The position numbers and the translations under genes are program-made. The notes beneath the pieces are model-generated. The model searched no databases, was not told where the DNA came from, and saw nothing but the letters and a program-made list of their open reading frames with translations. A stretch of DNA of 14,941 bases from JBOGED01 sp050743625. GTDB taxonomy: Bacteria; Actinomycetota; Nitriliruptoria; Euzebyales; Egibacteraceae. The stretch covers positions 1 to 14,941 of the forward strand of contig JBOGED010000408.1 in NCBI GenBank assembly GCA_050743625.1. The letters run 5' to 3'. Shown piece after piece: positions 1 through 5,863 of this stretch; the stretch's first letter is position 1; each line of letters starts with the position of its first letter.

Positions 1-262
1 TCCTCCACAAAGCTTCTGTTCCTGCGCATCTGCGTGAGCGAATGTGCCGTGACGGGCGCCTACGCCCGCAACAGCACATCCAGCACATAGGCACCGCAGG
101 CACTGCGCGGCCCGGCACCCGCCCTCCCCGCGACCTCACACGGCCCGCGCAAGACGCGCGGCGGCTAGGCACCGCCGACGGGGATGGCACACCGTAGCGC
201 TCGGTCACGGGCTGCCGCACCGCGAGACAGTCTCGTAGGGAGTGGCTTTTCCGGGGATTGGG

Positions 263-1573
263 TTAGGCGGCGACGGCGAGCCGCTCGTCCAGCTCGATCA
301 CCGAGGTCAGCGGGTTCCAGCGCGCCGGGAACGTCGTGCGGACGTTACGCACCCTCTCGACGATGACGCCGACGCCGTTCGCTTGTCCCTCGTCCAATGC
401 GGCAATGGCGGACGCACACGCCCGATCGGGATCCCCCTGGCCGACGCAGGCCTCCATCACCCACATATGGAGGTGGGAGCGGCGTACCGGGAGGGTCGTG
501 CCGCCGAGCGCTCCGTCGAAGAACTCGAGCGCGTCACCCGGGCGTCCCAGGTTGAGCAGTCGCCCGCCCGTGAACACCAGCGGGCGGGCGCCTTCCCAGC
601 CGCCGAGCTCCCCGTTGATTGACCACCAACCCCACCCCGGCTCGTCGTGCGGGATGAGCTTGACTGCGCTCAGTGCCTGCCAGAGGAACCGGCCCGAGGT
701 CAGGTCGTCAGCGCGGGCGGCACGCTCCCCAGCAAGGTAGCCGAAGACGTACGCGTTTCCCGCGGGGCGGAGGAAGGGATGGAACTCGGCAGCCGCCTCG
801 AGCGCCGCGATACCCGCGGCCTTGTCGACGCCGAGAAGCGGCGTCCACGCGTGGGAGGCGAGCGCGAGCGCCTCGAGGCGCCGGTCGCCGGCCTCGCGTG
901 CCAGGTCGAGGGCGCGTGCGAACCAGGGGTCCGCCTGGTCGAGCCGTCCCGCGTTCAGATGGCCATAGCCGGCCAGCGCCGCGGCGTCGGAGGCGACCGC
1001 CTGCAGGCGTGCCCTGGTGGACGAGCTCATCTCCACGCGCCCGGGCTTGAGGAGGTCGAGCAGCGTGTAGGCGTGTGCTTGGGCGGCGCGGATCACGTCC
1101 GCGGTCGGCGTTGCGATGTACGCGCTGGCCAACTCGGTCGCGGTGTCCTGGGCGTAGGCCAGCTGGCCAGCCCCGATGCGCGGTCGCCCGTCGAGGAGTT
1201 GCGCGGCTGCGACCAGGTCGGACACGGGCAGCAGCAGGCCGGCCGCGCCGATGCCTTTGAGGATGTCCCGGCGCTTCAGCATCTCATAGTCCCTCTCTTC
1301 CGGGGTCATGTACGTCCAATTTCGGGCCGCCTCGAACGTCAACCCCAGCCCGAGCGCGGCGATCGGCGCGGGCTCGAACACCTCCTCGATCGCACCCCGG
1401 AACAGCGCGCGCGGCGTGCTCCGGCGTGCCAGCCAGCGGCCAAGAGTAGACGGGTCCAGCCCGCCGCCCTCCTTCATGCACAACTCTATGTGCGCGCGCA
1501 GCTCCGCCATGGTCCAGCCGGCGACCAGCCGGCGGATTTCCATTTCTGTGACTTTTAGGACATCTGCGCCCAC
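263..1573 (-). CDS. HTH transcriptional regulator with C-terminal TPR-like helical repeats
   Basis: 436 residues. The first ~65 residues look like a divergent Xre-type helix-turn-helix: an amphipathic TMAELRAHI segment, then DPSTLGRWLARRSTPRA as a possible recognition helix. Around residues 100-124 there is a KRRDILKG motif followed by a hydrophobic Gly/Ala/Leu stretch that looks like a twin-arginine signal but lies inside the protein. From about residue 130 the chain is Ala/Leu-rich with repeated helix pairs (for example GHLNAGRLDQADPWFARALDLA), as in TPR arrays. This architecture is common in cytoplasmic actinobacterial regulators that may sense a small ligand or peptide. The start chosen is GTG at 1573, because AAGGGGAAG lies about 5 nt upstream of it; an internal ATG at residue 11 is the alternative. 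It is divergent from the small gene at 1725. The target is unknown. Regulator class is moderately sure; the HTH assignment rests on pattern only. Confidence 0.75.
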   Translation of the reverse strand: MGADVLKVTEMEIRRLVAGWTMAELRAHIELCMKEGGGLDPSTLGRWLARRSTPRALFRGAIEEVFEPAPIAALGLGLTFEAARNWTYMTPEERDYEMLKRRDILKGIGAAGLLLPVSDLVAAAQLLDGRPRIGAGQLAYAQDTATELASAYIATPTADVIRAAQAHAYTLLDLLKPGRVEMSSSTRARLQAVASDAAALAGYGHLNAGRLDQADPWFARALDLAREAGDRRLEALALASHAWTPLLGVDKAAGIAALEAAAEFHPFLRPAGNAYVFGYLAGERAARADDLTSGRFLWQALSAVKLIPHDEPGWGWWSINGELGGWEGARPLVFTGGRLLNLGRPGDALEFFDGALGGTTLPVRRSHLHMWVMEACVGQGDPDRACASAIAALDEGQANGVGVIVERVRNVRTTFPARWNPLTSVIELDERLAVAA

Positions 1574-1724
1574 TGTGTCTTCCCCTTATATCCGCGAGCG
1601 GGGAGTGTACGCCAGAAGAGAGAAGGTCCGTAAGAAGCAGATCGAGCAATTGCACGCCTCTTCGCCTAGTCAAACACCGGTATGGCTGCAACCCGTGGAC
1701 GATCGATCTTGTCAATGTCGCCTT
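1574..1724. promoter_or_regulatory. Divergent intergenic region of the HTH/TPR regulator
   Basis: 151 nt between divergent genes. On the minus strand a TACACT -10-like hexamer lies about 35 nt before the GTG at 1573, and TTGACT/TTGACA-like hexamers lie further upstream without an ideally spaced partner. The plus-strand gene at 1725 has no clear Shine-Dalgarno sequence. A shared control region for both genes is plausible from the geometry, but no clear operator dyad was found. Confidence 0.3.
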
Positions 1725-1976
1725 ATGAGCGAGATCGATGGCAGGCATCCGGATTCGGCACGCGTCGAGCGGGTCCCGGAGGGCGATGCGGTCATTGTGT
1801 TCACCGCATGTCACGGCGTGCGCGTGTTCTTTCCGCTCGACCAGGCGAGGCCAGAGGCGGTGTTGCGCCCGGTGTGCCGACGTTGCGGCCAGACCTTGGC
1901 GCTGGAGTTGGTGTCCGATGACGAGGCAGAGCACGGGTTGCTCCCCATGTGGACCGAGCCGGAGGACCGACCATGA
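1725..1976 (+). CDS. Small CxxC-containing protein, function unknown
   Basis: 83 residues, not recognised as a named family. The chain has an acidic N-terminus, a beta-like AVIVFTACHGVRVFF segment (C29, H30), then PVCRRCGQTL (C51, C54) and an acidic tail. The CH plus CxxC arrangement could hold a zinc ion, like a small zinc ribbon. The same frame is open further upstream on the plus strand, but that part is antisense to the regulator. The ATG at 1725 is taken because it gives a compact protein that starts just outside the divergent gene. There is no strong ribosome binding site in front of it. It is followed after 58 nt by another small gene in the same direction. Coding status is likely from composition and the conserved-looking core; function is unknown. 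Confidence 0.55.
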   Translation: MSEIDGRHPDSARVERVPEGDAVIVFTACHGVRVFFPLDQARPEAVLRPVCRRCGQTLALELVSDDEAEHGLLPMWTEPEDRP

Positions 1977-2034
1977 GACGAAGCGGGCACCGGAAAGCAG
2001 GGTTGACGGCTGGCTGGCGTCGGGCGGAGCGGCC

Positions 2035-2208
2035 GTGATCGTGATGGTCGCCCTTACCGAGCCCGCCGACAGCGATGACGCGACGGCCGTGATCCGCGCG
2101 GCCGCCGCGGCGCTGGTCGCCAAAGCGCTGGCGCTGTGCGAGCAAGCCCACCTGGAGCTGCCCGCGATGCTGCTGCGCGACGCCTTGGACTGCCTCACCG
2201 GAGACTAA
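2035..2208 (+). CDS. Small Ala-rich helical protein, function unknown
   Basis: About 57 residues starting at GTG 2035, with GGAG about 7 nt upstream; GTG 2041 and ATG 2044 are in-frame alternatives. The chain reads as two helices: an acidic segment (EPADSDDATAVIRAAAAALVAKALALCEQA), then LPAMLLRDALDCLTGD ending in TAA. No family is recognised. It follows the CxxC gene in the same orientation and may be co-transcribed with it. The frame is open well upstream (into the CxxC gene region), so the start is uncertain. It could be a small partner of the neighbouring regulator, but nothing in the sequence proves that. Confidence 0.4.
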   Translation: MIVMVALTEPADSDDATAVIRAAAAALVAKALALCEQAHLELPAMLLRDALDCLTGD

Positions 2209-2396
2209 GGGGCGACCCTCGCCCAGCCGTGGCGGGGAAAAGGCCGTCGGATGGTCGGGCGCTGTCAGCCCCTTCCCCTGACGAGCGTGACGAGCCTCCC
2301 TCCCGCCACCCCCAAACTCAAGACACTCCGAGGCGAGAAAGACCGGCCTGTCTCCACCTGCGAGGGTCCGAGGCGTGCCCTCCCTCACCTACAGGA

Positions 2397-2422
2397 TTCC
2401 TCCGGATACAGAGGAAAGTTGC
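2397..2422. repeat. Hairpin repeat unit 1
   Basis: The unit contains TTCCTC and GAGGAA arms around a CGGATACA loop, followed by AGTTGC. It matches unit 2 (2459-2484) at 22 of 26 positions by eye, 62 nt apart. It may belong to a dispersed REP-like family. Confidence 0.6.
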
Positions 2423-2453
2423 ATTTTCCGACCGGCGCGCCGGTTTTGACCTT

Positions 2454-2484
2454 CAGCTTTCCTTCGGATACGGAGGAAAGCTGC
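2454..2484. repeat. Hairpin repeat unit 2 with 12-bp stem
   Basis: CAGCTTTCCT pairs with AGGAAAGCTG, and the stem continues through a T-G and a C-G pair to a GGATAC loop (2454-2483). The core 2459-2484 is a near copy of unit 1. The stem is stronger than in unit 1 and could act as a terminator or as part of a mobile repeat. No T-tract follows on the plus strand. Confidence 0.6.
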
Positions 2485-2512
2485 GGTTTCCCGCCTGCGG
2501 CGGCGTGACGCG

Positions 2513-3151
2513 GTGGCGCGGGGTGGGTACCGCGGCGCGGCCGCGGTACAGCTCGTCGGGTTGCCGGCCCTCACGGGCACCGTGGTGGGGTTGGGCGCGG
2601 CGGCGCTGTTCTGGCTGGTCAACGATGTCATGCTGCCCGCCATCTTGCGTGCGCCGCTGGCCGTGGCGATCAAGGTACTGGACCGGCGCCGGCGGGGACG
2701 ACTGACGCCGGCTACGGTCGACCAGTACCTGCTGGCGTTCCACGAGCCTGACCGCGCGCTTGAGATGCGTGAGCTGCCTCCTCGGATGGTCGCGACCGTG
2801 GCTACGGTCGGGCTGGGAGGAGCCATGGGGCTAGAGGCCCCGTCGGTCTTCATGGGCTCAGTCGTCGGCAACACCGTGCAGCGGAGGCTGTCCCGGCTGA
2901 TGGAAGGCGGTGACCGACGGACCCTCGTGGTGGCCGGAGCAGCGGCCGGCGGCGCGATCTTGCGGGTGCCGCTCACCGCGGCGCTGTTCGCGATCGAGTC
3001 GCCGTTCCAAGGAGCCATCGCGGGCCGGCTGCTGGTCCCCGCCCTGGTCGGGGGAGTCTCCGGGTACCTCGCGTTCGCCGCCGTCTATGGCGACGCGCTC
3101 CTCCTTCCCCTGCTCGCGGAGAAGTTCGCCAGTCGGCCGGCTGCTACTTGA
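2513..3151 (+). CDS. ClC-family chloride channel/antiporter, C-terminally truncated (probable pseudogene)
   Basis: 212 residues from GTG 2513; the frame is open back to a stop at 2447. It matches the N-terminal half of the ClC fold. A membrane segment (about 14-36) is followed by TPATVDQYLLAFHEP (65-79) and the chloride-selectivity/gating motif GLEAPSVFMG (106-115), where E108 sits at the usual gating glutamate position of GxEGP. Next comes AGAAAGGAILRVPLTAALFAIE (141-162), then a last hydrophobic helix to about 201. Complete bacterial ClC proteins run about 400 residues or more; the second half of the fold, including the C-terminal part of the anion pathway, is absent. The sequence after the stop belongs to another gene. 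With half of the inverted-repeat topology missing, transport is unlikely. The family call is firm; loss of function is inferred from length. Confidence 0.75.
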   Translation: MARGGYRGAAAVQLVGLPALTGTVVGLGAAALFWLVNDVMLPAILRAPLAVAIKVLDRRRRGRLTPATVDQYLLAFHEPDRALEMRELPPRMVATVATVGLGGAMGLEAPSVFMGSVVGNTVQRRLSRLMEGGDRRTLVVAGAAAGGAILRVPLTAALFAIESPFQGAIAGRLLVPALVGGVSGYLAFAAVYGDALLLPLLAEKFASRPAAT

Positions 3152-3209
3152 CCTGTACGAGCGGTTACGAAAAGGTGGTGCTCCCAAGCTTGATCCTGGC
3201 GAGGCAACC

Positions 3210-3587
3210 ATGATGGACGAGCGAGACGTGGTTGAGACGGCCCGGGCTATCCGCCCGCATCTGTGGCGCTTGGTCGGCAACCAGTACGACGCGATCGACC
3301 GGGAGCTGGAGGGCCTGCTCGCCAGGGCCGATGCTGGCCAACCGGTCAAGCATGCGATCCTTCGGGTGCTCGGTCGCCACGCGACCACCCGCGAGCTGGC
3401 CAACCGGATGTTCCAGGAATTGGTCCACCATCATACCTACGAGGGATTGGCCCAGATTCCCCAGACTCCGCCAGTGCCGCGGTACGCATGCCCACAATGC
3501 GAGTTCGACTGGTATCGGTTCGACGCGGCCGAGGAGGTTCCCTCGTGCCCGGACCACCTTGTCATGCTCGTTCCGGGCTCCTCGTAA
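3210..3587 (+). CDS. Small helical protein with C-terminal Zn-ribbon-like motif
   Basis: 125 residues from ATG 3210 (ATG 3213 is also in frame), with GAGG 5 nt upstream. Residues 1-80 are predicted helical (ETARAIRPHLWRLVGNQYDAIDRELEGLLARA, then a second helical half ending in HHHTYEGL). A Pro-rich linker leads to YACPQCEFDWYRF and VPSCPDHLVMLVPG, so C94, C97, C113 and H116 could bind zinc. The tail fits a small zinc ribbon that reads a partner protein or nucleic acid. No named family is assigned. It lies 58 nt after the truncated ClC gene, and the two are probably unrelated in function. Confidence 0.65.
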   Translation: MMDERDVVETARAIRPHLWRLVGNQYDAIDRELEGLLARADAGQPVKHAILRVLGRHATTRELANRMFQELVHHHTYEGLAQIPQTPPVPRYACPQCEFDWYRFDAAEEVPSCPDHLVMLVPGSS

Positions 3588-3724
3588 CGGTGCTGACCCC
3601 GCGACGGAGCGCAGATCCGCCCCGCGCTGGGCTTGCCAAGCGAGAAAGCATCTCAGTTGCTCATGTCGCTGGCAATCATTGACCCCACCCAGGATCGGCA
3701 GTAGAGTCCAGAGCATGGGATAGG
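3588..3724. other. Intergenic stretch, nothing clear
   Basis: This stretch follows the Zn-ribbon-like gene. It contains a short GCTT/AAGC dyad near 3629-3640 but no run of T and no supported coding frame. The plus-strand frames here are continuations of shadow frames. Confidence 0.3.
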
Positions 3725-3754
3725 TAGACCGGTCTGTCTATTTTATTGTATATT
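3725..3754 (+). promoter_or_regulatory. Promoter with TetR-operator-like palindrome
   Basis: TAGACCGGTCTGTCTA at 3725-3740 holds the perfect palindrome AGACCGGTCT (3726-3735), a form often seen as a TetR-family operator in actinobacteria. Reading TAGACC (3725-3730) as -35 and TATATT (3749-3754) as -10 gives an 18-bp spacer. An operator over the -35 would block polymerase. The stretch 3740-3757 is AT-rich, unlike its surroundings. A second short dyad, GCTCG-TT-CGAGC, lies at 3759-3770 in the likely 5' leader. No TetR gene is present in the window. Confidence 0.5.
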
Positions 3755-3799
3755 TGTAGCTCGTTCGAGCCGCCAACCTCGCGAAGGAGTGGGGAAGTA

Positions 3800-4969
3800 A
3801 TGAGTTATGATCCGCGGACAAGTACAGGAATTCCTACCGAGCCGGTTGGCTCACTACCCCGGTCGACTAAACTACAGAAAGCCTACGCGGCCTACGACGC
3901 TGGAGAAATTAGTCTTTCGGACTTGGAGACCGGGCAGGACGCGGCGGCCAAGGAATCCATCGAGCGCATGGAGGCCACGGGATCGCCGATCGTCTCCGAC
4001 GGCGAGCAGCGCTGGTCGAGCTTCGCCACCTATCCCATCACCGACACGCTGGCCGGGACCGGCCTCGCCGAGAACCTTGGCCCGGGTGGTCAGTTCTTCG
4101 CGATCTTTGCCGACGGCCACGGCCGGCAACTCCCCAAGCTGACCGGTGGCCCCTTGCGGTATAAGTACTACGCGGCCGACGCGCTGGAGAAGTCCATCCG
4201 GTACGCCACCAAGCCGATGAAGCAGGCCGTGATCGCGCCGTCCATGCTCGCCCTCTTGTATCCCTTGAAGGATGCGGTGCCGGGTTACACGCAAGAGGAG
4301 TTCGAGGCTGACCTCATCGACGAGTGCGAGAAGGACATTCGTAAGGCGTTCGAAGCCGGGGCCGCGAGGGTCTCGGTCGACTTCACGGAAGGTCGGCTGG
4401 CGACCCGGGAGGACCCCCGCAACCCGTGGACGGGAGCCGGTCTGCTGCCGCACTTCATCGAGCTGAACAACCGTGTCATGGAGCGCTTCACGCCCGAGGA
4501 GCGCGTGAACATCGGGATCCACACCTGCCCCGGTGGTGACCGCGACTCGGTACACAGCGCCGACGTGCCCTACAACAACCTGCTCCCGGAGATGTTCAAG
4601 ATCAACGCCGGGTACTTCCTGATCCAGCTGGCCAGCGAGCGAGACAAGGACCCGGTGTACGAGTCGATCGGCCAGTACAGCCGCGACGACGCCAACGGGG
4701 TTCCGCAGATGTGCTACGTCGGCGTGATCAATCCGGGCAACCCCCGGATCGAGTCTGCGGACGAGGTTCGCGATCAGCTGATCCGAGCGGCCAACTTCAT
4801 CCCGAAGGAGCGCCTCGCCTCGACGGATGACTGCGGTTTCTCTCCGTTCAGCATCGACGAGAAGCCAAACCACGGATCTCCCGACTACGCGCGCGACGTC
4901 GCGTTCGAGAAGATCAAGAGCCGCGTCGAGGGCACGAGGGCGGCCGCGGAGAAGCTCGGCGTCAGCTGA
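3800..4969 (+). CDS. Core MetE-type cobalamin-independent methionine synthase, paralogue 1
   Basis: 389 residues from ATG 3800, with GGGGAAG 3-9 nt upstream; an in-frame ATG at 3746 would add 18 unlikely residues. It matches only the C-terminal catalytic barrel of MetE (full MetE is about 750 residues). The zinc site is visible as H241-T-C243, E280 in LIQLASERD and C345 in STDDCGF. SDGEQRW (66-72) corresponds to the usual SDGE motif. In full MetE an IDEP motif contacts homocysteine; here the matching strand reads VSVDFTEGRL (191-200), so the E-P pair is replaced. Known core MetE proteins move a methyl group to a thiol, often from a corrinoid donor. The altered pocket suggests a different thiol or donor. 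It is monocistronic, between the palindromic promoter and the hairpin at 4999. Family firm; substrate unknown. Confidence 0.85.
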   Translation: MSYDPRTSTGIPTEPVGSLPRSTKLQKAYAAYDAGEISLSDLETGQDAAAKESIERMEATGSPIVSDGEQRWSSFATYPITDTLAGTGLAENLGPGGQFFAIFADGHGRQLPKLTGGPLRYKYYAADALEKSIRYATKPMKQAVIAPSMLALLYPLKDAVPGYTQEEFEADLIDECEKDIRKAFEAGAARVSVDFTEGRLATREDPRNPWTGAGLLPHFIELNNRVMERFTPEERVNIGIHTCPGGDRDSVHSADVPYNNLLPEMFKINAGYFLIQLASERDKDPVYESIGQYSRDDANGVPQMCYVGVINPGNPRIESADEVRDQLIRAANFIPKERLASTDDCGFSPFSIDEKPNHGSPDYARDVAFEKIKSRVEGTRAAAEKLGVS

Positions 4970-4998
4970 GCCCAGTCTCGCGGAGGTCCGAGGTCATG

Positions 4999-5028
4999 GC
5001 TGGCCACCCCTCCCGAGGGGTGGCCAGC
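4999..5028 (+). terminator. Strong hairpin terminator after MetE paralogue 1
   Basis: GCTGGCCACCCCT (4999-5011) and AGGGGTGGCCAGC (5016-5028) form a perfect 13-bp stem with a CCCG loop, followed by ACTCTTT. It begins 29 nt after the MetE stop. The T-run is short, as is usual in GC-rich bacteria. It should separate the MetE gene from the acetyltransferase gene. Confidence 0.8.
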
Positions 5029-5045
5029 ACTCTTTGGAGCGCGAT

Positions 5046-5537
5046 GTGGCGGTACAAACGACGCTTCGGGCGGCGGCGCAGGGGGAACGGGCCGGCGTGG
5101 TACGGCTCGTCCTCGACTCGTACGCAGAGTTCGAGCCCTTCCTGGCCTCGTCCAACTGGGCGCAGATGCGGGCCAACCTCGCCGCGGTCCCCTCCAGCGG
5201 CGAGGGTGATCTCCTGATCGCCGAGGTCGGTGACGAGGTTGTGGGCACGGTCACCTATCTTGCGCCTGGGCCGAGGAGCTACGACCGGGTGCCCTTCGAT
5301 TGGGCGCTCATCCGGGTCCTCGCGGTACTTCCCGCCTACCGAGGTCAGGGGATCGGCCGGATGCTGACGCGAGAATGCCTGCGCAGGGCGCAACAGGACG
5401 GAGCGGCTACCGTCGGCCTGCATACCGCCGAGCTGTTTACCGCGGCGAGGGCGATGTACGAGCAGATGGGCTTCACGGCACAGCGCGCATTCACCCACCT
5501 TGGGATCACGTTCTGGATCTACGCACTCCACCTATAG
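5046..5537 (+). CDS. GNAT-family N-acetyltransferase
   Basis: 163 residues from GTG 5046, with GGAG (5036-5039) 6 nt upstream; a longer frame reading would run through the terminator hairpin and is rejected. The GNAT core is clear: a first strand and helix from AAAQGERAGVVRLVLDSY, strand DLLIAEVGDEVVGTVTYL (55-72), then motif A, VLAVLPAYRGQGIGRMLTREC (91-111), where R99-G102-G104 form the acetyl-CoA pyrophosphate loop. Motif B follows with HTAELFTAARAMYEQMGF (126-143). The enzyme would acetylate an amine with acetyl-CoA in the cytoplasm; the acceptor cannot be read from sequence. It lies between the two methyl-cycle units but is separated from the first by the terminator. It may be unrelated to them or may modify a small molecule made here. 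Confidence 0.85.
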   Translation: MAVQTTLRAAAQGERAGVVRLVLDSYAEFEPFLASSNWAQMRANLAAVPSSGEGDLLIAEVGDEVVGTVTYLAPGPRSYDRVPFDWALIRVLAVLPAYRGQGIGRMLTRECLRRAQQDGAATVGLHTAELFTAARAMYEQMGFTAQRAFTHLGITFWIYALHL

Positions 5538-5693
5538 GGCAAAGCTCGTAATCCGGCAGAGGATCTTGTCCTCCCGCCACATGGGACCGCCCCCATCGAG
5601 CGGTGAGTTTTGTGTCCCGGGCACAACCGCCGGTGCTGCTGCTTTGTGTTGCCCTCCAATTGCACGGTTGGTGATTGGTGATCCATAATTGGC

Positions 5694-5699
5694 TAGACT
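5694..5699 (+). promoter_or_regulatory. Candidate -10 element (TAGACT) for the operon
   Basis: TAGACT matches the actinobacterial TANNNT form. No well-spaced -35 is visible; TTGGTG at 5668-5673 gives a 20-bp spacer. A start about 7 nt downstream would put the transcript 5' end close to the ATG at 5711 and leave a leader of about 155 nt before the methyltransferase gene. Confidence 0.3.
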
Positions 5700-5710
5700 G
5701 TGAGTTCTCC

Positions 5711-5773
5711 ATGAACCTGCGGAACAATTCGCGGGAAGAGGCAATCTCGTCGCTTCTCGGCGGTGTGCGGTGA
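5711..5773 (+). CDS. Possible 20-codon leader peptide
   Basis: ATG 5711 to TGA 5771-5773 encodes 20 residues: MNLRNNSREEA, then ISSLLGGVR. No Shine-Dalgarno sequence precedes it, but the TAGACT element is 11 nt upstream, so a nearly leaderless transcript is conceivable. The peptide has an acidic-basic helix and ends in LLGG-VR, resembling a double-glycine leader end, but there is no core peptide after it. It might be a translation-coupled or attenuating leader for the operon, or chance. Confidence 0.2.
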   Translation: MNLRNNSREEAISSLLGGVR

Positions 5774-5863
5774 AGAACCTACACCATCCTTCCGGAAACT
5801 CCTCGCTTCGGATCCCCCACTCACGCACGGAAGAGCGCCGAGCCGCCACATCGGAGGGAAGCC

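Larger units (their letters stand above)
2209..2512. other. Intergenic stretch with hairpin repeats, no supported gene
   Basis: 304 nt without a convincing gene. The first 190 nt show nothing clear. From 2397 to 2484 lie two related hairpin-forming units and between them a perfect palindrome, ACCGGCGCGCCGGT (2431-2444). Short frames over this stretch exist on both strands but mirror the repeats and look non-coding. The truncated ClC gene begins right after the second unit. Confidence 0.5.
5538..5863. other. 326-nt leader region before the methyl-cycle operon
   Basis: This stretch has no large gene. Seen in order: GAGGA/TCCTC arms at 5559-5573; a TTGTG...CACAA imperfect palindrome at 5610-5626, partly framed by GCGG and CCGC; CCAATT/AATTGG arms at 5656-5692; a TAGACT hexamer at 5694-5699; and a 20-codon open frame at 5711-5773. 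I searched by eye for the conserved cores of SAM-I, SAM-IV and SAH riboswitches and found none (no GGCAACC-type core). The hairpin at 5600-5630 may end the acetyltransferase transcript. Confidence 0.45.

Noticed and set aside
1..90. Open frame from the left edge to TAG at 88-90 as the tail of an upstream gene
   Set aside because: Only 29 codons, no motif, and biased composition at a window edge; it cannot be told from chance. The rest of 1-262 shows no feature.
647..1558. Plus-strand open frame (303 codons) over the HTH/TPR regulator
   Set aside because: Its composition is typical of an antisense frame; the minus strand has the ribosome site and the folded-protein pattern.
2251..2508. Plus-strand 85-codon frame over the hairpin repeats
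   Set aside because: Its C-terminal part is just the translated repeat units; no ribosome site and no domain.
3746..3799. Upstream ATG at 3746 as the start of MetE paralogue 1
   Set aside because: It lies at the predicted -10 region and lacks a ribosome site; ATG 3800 has one, and family homology begins after it.
3872..4873. Long minus-strand open frame (333 codons) over MetE paralogue 1
   Set aside because: It is the antisense shadow of a clear MetE-family gene in GC-rich DNA; its translation is Val/Arg/Leu-rich with no domain.
5538..5863. SAM or SAH riboswitch before the methyl-cycle operon
   Set aside because: No conserved core such as GGCAACC or the SAH-type GAGGAGCGCUGC could be found by eye. 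A covariance search would decide.
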